This document shows positions 34,321-41,925 of a stretch of DNA of 64,000 bases, piece by piece. The notes below the pieces were generated by a model. That model saw only the letters and a list, made by a program, of their open reading frames with translations. It did not search any database and had not been told where the DNA came from. Position 1 is the first letter of the stretch. Each line of letters begins with the position of its first letter. Source of the stretch: SH-MAG3 sp035461245 (GTDB lineage: Bacteria; Gemmatimonadota; Gemmatimonadetes; Longimicrobiales; RSA9); NCBI GenBank assembly GCA_035461245.1, contig DATHVP010000143.1, forward strand, positions 127,191 to 191,190. Direction: 5' to 3'. A program made the position numbers and the translations under genes.

Positions 34321-35445
34321 ATGGTGCCCGAGAACATCCAGGAATCCGACCGGCTGTACCGGCTGCTGGTGGACAGCGTCCGGGACTACGCCATCTTCGC
34401 GCTGGACCCGACGGGTCACATCCTCACGTGGAACCCCGGCGCACAGCGGTTCAAGGGCTACACGGCGGAAGAAGCCATCGGCCGGCATTTCTCCATCTTC
34501 TATCCGGCAGAGTCCATCACGGCAGGCAAGCCGGACCTGGAGCTTGTGGTGGCTGCGGACGTGGGCCGGTTCGAGGATGAAGGCTGGCGGTTGCGCAAGG
34601 ACGGCACTCGATTCTGGGCCAACGTTGTCATCACGGCACTGCGGGACGAGGCGGGCCAGCTCATCGGCTACGCGAAGGTGACCCGGGACCTGACCGAACG
34701 GGTGCTGGCGGAGCGCCGGGCGGTAGCGGACGCCCGGCAACTTGCAGAGGTGGAGGCCGCGAACCAGGCCAAGAGCGAGTTCCTGCGCACGCTCTCCCAT
34801 GAACTGCGCACCCCGCTGAACGCCATTGGCGGGTACACGGAACTGCTGTTGCTGGGGGTACACGGGTCGCTGACGGCCACGCAACGGCAGGACCTGGAGC
34901 GCGTGCGGCGCAGCCAGCAGCACCTGCTGCGCCTCATCGACGAGCTGCTGGACTTCAGCCGGGTGGAAGCAGGCACCATCGAGTTCATCCTGGAGCGAGT
35001 TCCGCTGGAGCAGGTGGCACAGGACGCCATGGCCATAATCGAGTCGCAGGCCACGGTGGCCGCGGTATCGCTCGAACTGCAGGCGGACGAGGGCAGCGTG
35101 ATCGCGCTGGCGGACGCAGCCCGGGTGCGGCAGATCCTGCTGAACCTGCTGACCAACGCCATCCGCTACACGGCACCGGGTCACGTCACGGTGCAGGTCG
35201 CCGGCGGCGCGGTCGCGGAAGTGCACGTGGCGGATACCGGCCCGGGAATCCCGCCTGACGTCATGGATTCCATCTTCGAGCCCTTCGTGCAGCTGGGCCG
35301 CACGTACAGCACGTCCCACCAGGGCACCGGGCTCGGCCTGGCCATCAGCCGCCGCCTGGCCCGAGGCATGAACGGCGACCTGACCGTCGCCAGTCAGCCC
35401 GGCGCCGGCACCACCTTTACCCTGACCCTGCCCCTCGCCCCTTAG
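34321..35445 (+). CDS. PAS-domain sensor histidine kinase
   Basis: A 374-residue soluble kinase. A PAS domain covers about residues 8-125 (RLLVDSVRDYAIFALDPTGHILTWNPGAQRFKGY, the PAS type with a final DLTER). A short coiled linker leads to HisKA with the phospho-His box SHELRTPLNAIGGYTELL (about residue 160) and HATPase_c with N, G1 and G2 boxes (LLTNAIRYTAPG, DTGPGIPPDVMDSIFEPF, GTGLGLAISRRLA). No response regulator is adjacent except the degenerate receiver 3.4 kb away. GAGGAG lies two bases before the ATG; a GTG one codon later has better spacing. The core is very similar to the kinase at 56193-57911. Confidence 0.92.
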   Translation: MVPENIQESDRLYRLLVDSVRDYAIFALDPTGHILTWNPGAQRFKGYTAEEAIGRHFSIFYPAESITAGKPDLELVVAADVGRFEDEGWRLRKDGTRFWANVVITALRDEAGQLIGYAKVTRDLTERVLAERRAVADARQLAEVEAANQAKSEFLRTLSHELRTPLNAIGGYTELLLLGVHGSLTATQRQDLERVRRSQQHLLRLIDELLDFSRVEAGTIEFILERVPLEQVAQDAMAIIESQATVAAVSLELQADEGSVIALADAARVRQILLNLLTNAIRYTAPGHVTVQVAGGAVAEVHVADTGPGIPPDVMDSIFEPFVQLGRTYSTSHQGTGLGLAISRRLARGMNGDLTVASQPGAGTTFTLTLPLAP

Positions 35446-35466
35446 CGCCCTGACGGCGGGCCCCTA

Positions 35467-35511
35467 GCACCCCGAAGGAGGTGCGGCCTTGGCACCCCCG
35501 AAGGGAGGTGC
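35467..35511. terminator. Duplicated hairpin between convergent genes
   Basis: Two near-identical units, GCACCCCGAAGGAGGTGC (35467-35484) and GCACCCCCGAAGGGAGGTGC (35492-35511), each followed by GGCCT, can fold as GCACC/GGTGC hairpins. They lie between the PAS kinase and the convergent small secreted protein and may end transcription from both sides. Confidence 0.5.
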
Positions 35512-35519
35512 GGCCTCCC

Positions 35520-35990
35520 TCACCGCGGCAGCTCCCGGTTGTACCACCATAACGCCCGGTTCAGCGCGTCATTCGCCCGGTTCATGAGCACGCCGCCATA
35601 GAATGACAACCCGACACCAGCGCCCGTGAACGCCAGCTTCTGCATGGTTCCCTGCAACAGGATGGGCGCGCCAATGGCGATGACCGTGCCGGCCATGTTC
35701 AGGATGTAACCGCGGTCATACTGCACGTCATAGATGCGGGCGAGAGCAGCGGCGGTATCAGAGAGGGCGACGAACGGCGCCACCTCCGGCTCCAGCAGCC
35801 CCAGCTTGATGACCTCCTCGCCTTCGACGCCGCGCACCAGCATGAGCGGCGTGGTCAGCGTTGGCGGCTGGATGCGCAACGCGCAGGTGTCATAGGTGCA
35901 CGTGGCCTGTCCGGACGCCGGCCGTGGCGCGACCGCCAGCGTCGCCAGCAGCGTTGCGACGGGGAGTAGTCGTACGAATGTGCGGGTCAT
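35520..35990 (-). CDS. Small secreted protein of unknown function
   Basis: A 156-residue protein with a clear signal peptide (VRLLPVATLLATLAVAPRPASGQA). A Cys pair follows right after the cleavage site (CTYDTC), then RIQPPTLTTPLMLVRGVEGEEVIKLG. Two weakly hydrophobic segments near the C terminus (GTVIAIGAPILLQG, GAGVGLSFYGGVLM) could be membrane-associated. No family is recognised. It is not clearly in an operon: the GMC gene downstream on the other side belongs to another unit. Confidence 0.7.
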   Translation of the reverse strand: MTRTFVRLLPVATLLATLAVAPRPASGQATCTYDTCALRIQPPTLTTPLMLVRGVEGEEVIKLGLLEPEVAPFVALSDTAAALARIYDVQYDRGYILNMAGTVIAIGAPILLQGTMQKLAFTGAGVGLSFYGGVLMNRANDALNRALWWYNRELPR

Positions 35991-36141
35991 GGCGTAGCTG
36001 CCGGCGCTGCGGTGTGAGTGATGAACCGGATGGAAGGTGGCGGGACGGGCACCCCGGCGACAAGTGGGCGACATCGCCATCCTCGTGCTGCCGTCCCGAG
36101 GCGGGCGCTCTTCGTCCCCCACCCGGCCGTCGCTGTCATGC

Positions 36142-37452
36142 TCACCCGCCTGCTGCATCGAGCTGTCGGGCGAGGCGACGGGCGAGGGCGAGGATGGTCA
36201 GGACGGTGGGCCTGCCCAGTGCTTCGGGGAAGACGCTGGCATCGCAGACGTACAGCCCGTCCAGCCGGGTCTTCAGGTCGGCATCAACGACATCGCCGAT
36301 GCGGGCCGTGGCGGACGGGTGTGTCCCGCGCATGGGAGTGCGGATGAGCGTGTCCGCGCCGCAGCCGGCGGCGATGAGGATGCGGTGCGCCACCTGCTCT
36401 GCGCGGTCCAGCCGGTCGGCGTCGTCAGGCGTCAGCCCCTTCGAGATGCCGCCGCGGTCGTCAATGCCGCCGCTGATCTCGTCCCGGAGCTTGATCATGA
36501 CGCCCAGTGTGCGCCCCCAGCGCGGCCACGTCAGCGGCCACGCCGGTCCCTTGGCGGCCATGATGATGGGGTACATGAGCCAGGGATCCACGAGGGTGGA
36601 GTACATGACATCGAGCTCCTCGTCCTCGCAGCTCCAGGTCATGGGCGGGTCCTCTCCCATGCCGGGTCCGTCGCCGGAGCCGTAGATCATGACCGTCGTG
36701 TCCATGGCCAGCCCGCGGCCGGCCTCGATACCGGCGGTGCGCAGCAGTTCCGGCGTGCCCAGCCCGCCGGCGGCCAGAATGACCCGGGGCGCGCGTACCT
36801 CGAAGGGCGACCGTCCGCGCCGGCCGGTGACCCCGCGGACGGCGCCGCCCTCCGTGAGCACGGTACGGACGCGAGCGGACGTCCACAGCGTGGCGCCGGC
36901 GGCCACGGCGTCGTCAACGAACTCGGCGGCCGTCCATTTGGCGCCGCAGCGGCAGCCGAGCAGGCAGCGGGCGCCGCAGTCGAACGGGTTGGCGCGGGCG
37001 GGCAGCATGAACTTGTCCTGCGGCTGCCAGTCCATGTCCAACCCAATCGCGGCCTCGGCCAGGCGGGTTGATGCGGCGCCACGCAGTTCCGGCGGCAGTG
37101 GCGCCACCTGGAGTTCGTCTGCGAGCGCGGCGGCGTCGGCTTCCACGTCCACGCCGTGGCGAGTGCGCAGCCACGGCGGCGGCGGCGCGGAGCAGCCGGC
37201 GTACATGGTCGTTGCCCCGCCCACCATCAGCGGCCGGACGATGTTCAGCCCTTCCTTCGTGAACAGCAGCGCCCGCCGGTCGGCGTAGAGCAGTGCGCCA
37301 GCGTAGGTGCCATACACGGCGTGGCCGCGCCAGTCCCGCCCCCGCTCTAGGATCAGTACCCGCTGCCCTGCCCGCGCGAGTTCCCGTGCGACGGTGGCAC
37401 CGCCGGGTCCACTGCCGACGATGACGACGTCGAAGTCCTTACGTTCACCCAT
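36142..37452 (-). CDS. GMC-family FAD-dependent oxidoreductase
   Basis: A 436-residue flavoprotein. The N terminus has the dinucleotide-binding motif DVVIVGSGPGGATVARELARAGQRVLILE, followed by a GMC-like region GLNIVRPLMVGGATTMYAG. A cysteine-rich insert CGARCLLGCRCG (about residue 165) is unusual. The C-terminal half has VILAAGGLGTPELL, GTHPSATARIGDVVD, and the closing CDASVFPEALGRPTVLTILALA, where the catalytic-base region is usually found. It is last in a four-gene coupled operon with two glycosyltransferases and a flippase-like protein, and its start overlaps the preceding stop by 8 bp. It probably oxidises an alcohol group on a lipid or sugar intermediate; the substrate is inferred only from context. 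Confidence 0.88.
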   Translation of the reverse strand: MGERKDFDVVIVGSGPGGATVARELARAGQRVLILERGRDWRGHAVYGTYAGALLYADRRALLFTKEGLNIVRPLMVGGATTMYAGCSAPPPPWLRTRHGVDVEADAAALADELQVAPLPPELRGAASTRLAEAAIGLDMDWQPQDKFMLPARANPFDCGARCLLGCRCGAKWTAAEFVDDAVAAGATLWTSARVRTVLTEGGAVRGVTGRRGRSPFEVRAPRVILAAGGLGTPELLRTAGIEAGRGLAMDTTVMIYGSGDGPGMGEDPPMTWSCEDEELDVMYSTLVDPWLMYPIIMAAKGPAWPLTWPRWGRTLGVMIKLRDEISGGIDDRGGISKGLTPDDADRLDRAEQVAHRILIAAGCGADTLIRTPMRGTHPSATARIGDVVDADLKTRLDGLYVCDASVFPEALGRPTVLTILALARRLARQLDAAGG

Positions 37453-38614
37453 GGGTCGCCCCCTTCTCGTTCCGGGCCAGCAACGGAAAGATGAGTGCAG
37501 CCAGCCCTACGGGCACGTAGAACGTGAACAGCCGCCATGCGGCGGTGGCAATGCCGATGACGCCGGCGGGCAGCAGCGTCGCGTATACTGCGGTGAAGGC
37601 GACTTCCGCGCCGCCAGTGGCGCCAGGCGTCGGCACGAACGTCATGATGGTGAAGACGATCCACTGCAGCAGCCAGAACAGCACGGGGTCGAAGGGCACG
37701 CCCAGGAACAGGGCCAGTGCCATGACGACGGAGTACCGGCCGATCCAGTGGGCGGCGGTGAGGAGCAGCGTCAGCGCGAACCGCGCCTTGCCCCGGCGCA
37801 GGATCAGCGCGAGGACGGCGCGGGCGTCCGACCACGCCGCCCGCAGCCGCCTGCGCGTGCGACCCCACCAGCGTACGCCGCCCCGCTGGACGCGTGCCCC
37901 GGCATGGCCCAGCAGCGTGGACCGCAGCAGCAGCCACGCCAGTAGGGCCAGGCCCGTGCCGACGCCCACCACCACCAGCGCATTGCTGCTGAGCAGCCGT
38001 GTGCTCGTGGCGATGGCCGGCAGTTCCCACGGTCGCGCGATGATCATGGCCAGCGGCAGCGCGAAGACGAAGAAGAAGACGGCGTCCTCCACCTTTGGCA
38101 GCAGCGCCACCGTCGCCGCCTCGCCGGGCCGTACACCGTGCCGTACCAGCATCCCCCAGCGGAACGCCTCGCCGCCAATGGCCGTGGGTGATACGGCGGC
38201 GCCCAGGTCCACGACCAGCGTCATGCGCAGCAGCTCGCGGAACGGCAGCCGATGCCCGAGGAACCGCGTCCATACCATCAGCCGCAGTGAGCCGGTGAGC
38301 CACGGTGTCAGTGTCAGCGCCAGCGCCACGAGCAGGTAGACCCGGGGCAGTTCGCCCAGCGAGGCGAGGAGTGCGCGGTCCGTGGCGAGGAGTGTGTAGC
38401 CGAGGTTGGCCAGCACGCCCAGCGGCAGGAGCAGCAGCGCGATATTGAACGCCCGGCGGGCAGCCCTGCCCCGGGGCCGCGTGAGTGGTGAATCGGGCGC
38501 TGGCCCTGGGGGTGGCTCGCCCGCAGGTGTCGGCTCGACCGGCGGCGGCTCGGTCATGGGTGCGGGCGCTGGTGCAGGGTCGGCGGCCGTCGCTGCGTCA
38601 TGAGCCGCGGGCAT
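37445..38614 (-). CDS. Flippase-like LPG_synthase_TM family membrane protein
   Basis: A 389-residue integral membrane protein. A Pro-rich cytoplasmic N terminus of about 50 residues is followed by about eight TM helices. The family signature appears in LVVDLGAAVSPTAIGGEAFRWGML and in IVFTIMTFVPTPGATGGAEVAF, both typical of the UPF0104/TIGR00374 lysylphosphatidylglycerol-synthetase-TM (flippase-like) family. It overlaps the glycosyltransferase gene upstream by 17 bp and the GMC gene downstream by 8 bp. Proteins of this family often accompany lipid-linked glycan synthesis; moving a glycolipid made by the neighbouring enzymes is the most natural inference. Confidence 0.88.
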   Translation of the reverse strand: MPAAHDAATAADPAPAPAPMTEPPPVEPTPAGEPPPGPAPDSPLTRPRGRAARRAFNIALLLLPLGVLANLGYTLLATDRALLASLGELPRVYLLVALALTLTPWLTGSLRLMVWTRFLGHRLPFRELLRMTLVVDLGAAVSPTAIGGEAFRWGMLVRHGVRPGEAATVALLPKVEDAVFFFVFALPLAMIIARPWELPAIATSTRLLSSNALVVVGVGTGLALLAWLLLRSTLLGHAGARVQRGGVRWWGRTRRRLRAAWSDARAVLALILRRGKARFALTLLLTAAHWIGRYSVVMALALFLGVPFDPVLFWLLQWIVFTIMTFVPTPGATGGAEVAFTAVYATLLPAGVIGIATAAWRLFTFYVPVGLAALIFPLLARNEKGATHG

Positions 38615-39782
38615 CCAGCGCCTCGCGGTAGAGCGTGAGCAGCCGCTGGAAGGTCCGGTCCCACGAGAACTCCTGCCCCACCCTGCGCCGGGCTCGCGCG
38701 CCCATGGCAGGCCAGCAGGCGGGGTCGGTGTCCATGATGCGTGCCGCCATGTCAGCGGGCGAGTCAGGCGTCACGAGGAAGCCGTCGTCGCCATCCGCGA
38801 CACGGTCCACCATGGCGCCGGCGCGCACGCCCACCACGGGCAGCCCGCACGCCTGCGCCTCGACGACGGACAGGCCGAACGTCTCGTGGGGCATGCCCGA
38901 CACATAGACGTCGGCGGAGGCAAGGAGCGTGGCCAGTTCCAGCCGGTCCTGCACGAAGTCGAGGACGCGGACGTTGCCGATCTCAGCGCCGCGTTCCTCG
39001 AGGCGCGGCCGCATGGGCCCGTCGCCGGCCATGACGAGGACGGCGTTGCGCAGGGCGTCATGCGTGGCGGAGGCGCGCACCTGGGCGAACGCCTCGAGGA
39101 CGATGTCCGGCCGCTTCTCGCCGTCCAGCCGGCCGGCGTAGACGAACATGAGGGCATCGCCAGTGACGCCGTGGGTGGACCGCAACGCCGGCGACCGGCG
39201 GGACGGGTGGAACGTGTCCAGGTCCACGCCCAGCGGCACGCATTCGGCATGCTCGACACCCAGGTCCACCAGACGCTGGCGGATCACCGGCGAGATGCCG
39301 ACAACCACGTCGCACCGGCGGTACAGACGTCGCACGTAGCTCTCCGTGACAGCACGCGCCGCGCCGGCGAGGCGGCGGCCGACCCGCGGGCGCAGCGGCG
39401 TCTCCACGTACGCCACGGGCAGGTCCGTCATGTACACGCCGCTGACGATGCCGCCGTGGCGGCGCCGGTGCAGCATGGCCGTCCACGGCAGGTTGTAGGC
39501 GCAATGCGCCTCGATGACGTCAGGCTTCTCCGCCTCCAGGATGCGGAGCACGGCACGGGACCGGAGCAGGAGGCGGTACACGCTGGAGCCGGGCACGAAG
39601 GGCGAGCGGATGGTATACGTCGTCAGGTTGCCGTCACGTGTGACCGTGTCCTCGGCGCCGGGCACGATGAGGACGTGCTCGGCACCGGGCATGGCGCGGA
39701 ACCGGTCCCGCTCGGCGTGGATCATGGTGCGCACACCGCCGCCGGTATCGGCGTACGACTGCGTCAGGGCACAGAGCTTCAC
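38598..39782 (-). CDS. GT4-family glycosyltransferase
   Basis: A 394-residue GT-B enzyme. The N-terminal acceptor domain starts MKLCALTQSYADTGGGVRTMI. The C-terminal donor domain has FVYAGRLDGEKRPDIVLEAFA, VMAGDGPMRPRLEE, and the nucleotide-sugar site ADVYVSGMPHETFGLSVVEAQACGLPVVGV (HETFG...E pattern, about residues 295-325). This retaining type commonly transfers mannose or glucose to lipid or polysaccharide acceptors. It overlaps the upstream glycosyltransferase by 4 bp and the flippase-like gene by 17 bp. Confidence 0.92.
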   Translation of the reverse strand: MKLCALTQSYADTGGGVRTMIHAERDRFRAMPGAEHVLIVPGAEDTVTRDGNLTTYTIRSPFVPGSSVYRLLLRSRAVLRILEAEKPDVIEAHCAYNLPWTAMLHRRRHGGIVSGVYMTDLPVAYVETPLRPRVGRRLAGAARAVTESYVRRLYRRCDVVVGISPVIRQRLVDLGVEHAECVPLGVDLDTFHPSRRSPALRSTHGVTGDALMFVYAGRLDGEKRPDIVLEAFAQVRASATHDALRNAVLVMAGDGPMRPRLEERGAEIGNVRVLDFVQDRLELATLLASADVYVSGMPHETFGLSVVEAQACGLPVVGVRAGAMVDRVADGDDGFLVTPDSPADMAARIMDTDPACWPAMGARARRRVGQEFSWDRTFQRLLTLYREALDARGS

Positions 39783-40927
39783 GCCGACCGGCGCACCGTT
39801 GCTGCGGCCGCCCGCGTGACCCGCTGGTAGTCGGTGATGAGGACGTCATTGACGGCGTCCCAGGTGCGGGCGGCGGCCCGTTTCCGGGCGGCCAGGCCCA
39901 TCGCCGCGCGCAGGGCCGGGTCCCGGAGCAGCCGCTCCACCTGGTCGGCCAGGCTGGCGCCGTCATTGGCCCGGGCGACCAGGCCGCTGCGGCCGGGCTC
40001 GATGACGCCTGGCGGGCCGCCCCGGTCCACCACCACGGCCGGCACGCCCGAGGCCATGGCCTCCTGCACGACATTGGCGAACGTCTCGGTGGTGGACGGG
40101 AAGACGAAGACGTCGCCCGAGGCGTACCACCGGGCCAGCGCCTGGCCGCGCTGGTGACCGGCAAAATGGGCGTCGGGCAGCTTCTGCTCCAGTTCCCGGC
40201 GCATGGGGCCGGTGCCCACCAGCGCCAGCCGGTAGCGCAGCCCCCGGCGCCGCAGTTCCGCATCCATGTCCACCAGGTCCGTCATGTCCTTTTCCTTCAC
40301 CAGCCGGCTCACCATGAGCACCATGGGTGAATCCTCGTCGGCGCCCACCTGCGCGCGCAACTCGTCGTCCCGGTGTTCCGGGGAGAAGAGCGAGGCGTCC
40401 ACGCCCCGGGACCACAGCCGCACCCCTTCCAGGCCATGCGCCCTCAGCTCGTCCACGATGCTGCTGGATGGCGCATACGTCGCATCACAGCGGCCGTAGA
40501 ACCAGCGGATCATGCGCCAGCCCAGCGGCTCCAGGCCGCGCAGCCGGTAGTACGGGAAGTAGGAGACGAAGTGGGTGTGGAAGGTGGCCACCACCGGGAT
40601 GTCCCGGCTGCGGGCGTAATTCTGGGCCCAGACGGCCATGGGCGTGGGGCTGGCCACGTGGATGAGGTCCGGCTCGAAGTCGTCCAGTTCCGCCACCAGC
40701 CGGCGGCCGCCGGGGATGCTGACCTTGTAGTCCCGGTAGAGAGGGAACCGGAAGGATCGGACCTTGTGCACGCGGCCGGCCCAGCGCACGTCACCCGGCG
40801 GCTTGAACGGCGCGTACACCCGGAACTCGATGCCCGCGTCCTCCAGGGACAGGAAGAGGTGGTTCAGCGTGTGGGACACGCCGTCCACCAGTGGTAGCAG
40901 GCTTTCCGTGAAGTAGACGACCTTCAT
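39779..40927 (-). CDS. GT4-family glycosyltransferase
   Basis: A 382-residue GT-B enzyme, first gene of the operon. The N terminus, MKVVYFTESLLPLVDGVSHTLNHL, resembles the GT4 group that includes mannosyltransferases PimB and MgtA and plant SQD2-like enzymes. ATFHTHFVSYFPYY fits the same group. The donor domain carries MVSRLVKEKDM, LVGTGPMRRELE and ASGDVFVFPSTTETFANVVQEAMASGVPAVV (about residues 275-305), with the catalytic ETF..E pattern. The end overlaps the next glycosyltransferase by 4 bp. Acceptors such as diacylglycerol or phosphatidylinositol are typical for this subgroup but not proven here. Confidence 0.92.
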   Translation of the reverse strand: MKVVYFTESLLPLVDGVSHTLNHLFLSLEDAGIEFRVYAPFKPPGDVRWAGRVHKVRSFRFPLYRDYKVSIPGGRRLVAELDDFEPDLIHVASPTPMAVWAQNYARSRDIPVVATFHTHFVSYFPYYRLRGLEPLGWRMIRWFYGRCDATYAPSSSIVDELRAHGLEGVRLWSRGVDASLFSPEHRDDELRAQVGADEDSPMVLMVSRLVKEKDMTDLVDMDAELRRRGLRYRLALVGTGPMRRELEQKLPDAHFAGHQRGQALARWYASGDVFVFPSTTETFANVVQEAMASGVPAVVVDRGGPPGVIEPGRSGLVARANDGASLADQVERLLRDPALRAAMGLAARKRAAARTWDAVNDVLITDYQRVTRAAAATVRRSA

Positions 40928-41017
40928 GATGCCGCCGTCGTCACTTGACGTCTGGGGTCCACGCCGTCATTCCTTGATTCCGTACTGCAATCCACATCGG
41001 TCATGAGGTGATGGCCC

Positions 41018-41239
41018 ATGCCCCTCTATGAGTACAACTGCCGCGCGTGTTCCGCACGCTTCGAGCTGCTGCGGCCGGCGTCCGAACGACTGACTGCGCC
41101 GGCGTGCCCCGCCTGCGGCGAGGCCCTGACCAGCCTGGTGCTGTCGGTGCCGGCCCACGTGCGCGCCGCAAGTGCCGGACCGGCGCAGGCCTGCGCCACG
41201 GAGCCCGGCAGCTGCTGCGGTGGCGTCTGCCTGAACTGA
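41018..41239 (+). CDS. FmdB-type zinc ribbon protein
   Basis: A 73-residue protein starting MPLYEYNCRACSARFELLR and continuing CPACGEAL: two CxxC knuckles that bind zinc in the FmdB regulatory-protein family. The C-terminal 25 residues have four more cysteines (CATEPGSCCGGVC), which is unusual and may be a second metal site. GAGGTGATG upstream acts as ribosome binding region. It directly precedes the AttE-like ATPase gene, so it is probably co-expressed with the exporter. Confidence 0.85.
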   Translation: MPLYEYNCRACSARFELLRPASERLTAPACPACGEALTSLVLSVPAHVRAASAGPAQACATEPGSCCGGVCLN

Positions 41240-41250
41240 GGGACGACCCG

Positions 41251-41925
41251 CTGGTCCGGTTGCGGGCCATCCACAAGGCGTACGACGACGGCACCACCCG
41301 CCAGGAAGTCCTGGCCGGCGTCGACCTGGACGTACGGTCCGGTGAGCTGGTGGCGCTCCTCGGCCCCAGCGGCTCCGGCAAGTCCACACTCCTGAACATC
41401 ATTGCCGGGCTGGACCCGCCGGACTCCGGTTCCGTGGAACTGGCGGGCCAGTCCGTCACATCGCTGGACGAACGCTCGCGCACGCTGTTGCGGCGTCGTG
41501 ACATCGGCTTCGTCTTCCAGTTCTTCAACCTGGTCCCCACCCTCACGGTGGCGGAGAACGTGGCGCTGCCGCTGGAACTGACGGGTTCCGCCCGTGCCGC
41601 CGGCCGTGCAGCAGCAGCTTCTCTGCTGCACCGTGTTGGTATCGCCGGACGGGACGATTCGTTCCCCGATGAACTGTCCGGCGGCGAACAGCAGCGCGTC
41701 GCCATCGCCCGTGCGCTGGCCCACCGCCCGCGCCTGGTGCTGGCCGACGAGCCCACCGGCAACCTGGACCATGCTACCGGCCAGCGGGTGCTGGACCTGC
41801 TCACCGGTCTGGTCAGGGAGTTCGACACCGCCATGCTCATCGCCACCCACAGCACGGAGGTGGTGGCACGGGCGGACCGGGTGCTGACGCTGCGGGACGG
41901 CGTGCTGGTGGACACCGCGGCATGA
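41251..41925 (+). CDS. ABC transporter ATPase, LolD/MacB/AttE-like
   Basis: About 224 residues with all ABC motifs: Walker A LLGPSGSGKSTLLNII, Q-loop FVFQFFNLVPTLT, signature ELSGGEQQRVAIARAL, Walker B LVLADEPTGNLDH and the H-loop IATHSTEV. The start is odd. No ATG or GTG lies near the expected beginning of the domain. A CTG at 41251 stands seven bases after GAGGGA and gives a complete first strand (VRLRAIHKAYDDG); TTG at 41260 would cut it, and an ATG at 41047 would add a 70-residue out-of-character stretch overlapping the zinc-ribbon gene. The stop overlaps the permease start by 4 bp. Confidence 0.88.
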   Translation: MVRLRAIHKAYDDGTTRQEVLAGVDLDVRSGELVALLGPSGSGKSTLLNIIAGLDPPDSGSVELAGQSVTSLDERSRTLLRRRDIGFVFQFFNLVPTLTVAENVALPLELTGSARAAGRAAAASLLHRVGIAGRDDSFPDELSGGEQQRVAIARALAHRPRLVLADEPTGNLDHATGQRVLDLLTGLVREFDTAMLIATHSTEVVARADRVLTLRDGVLVDTAA

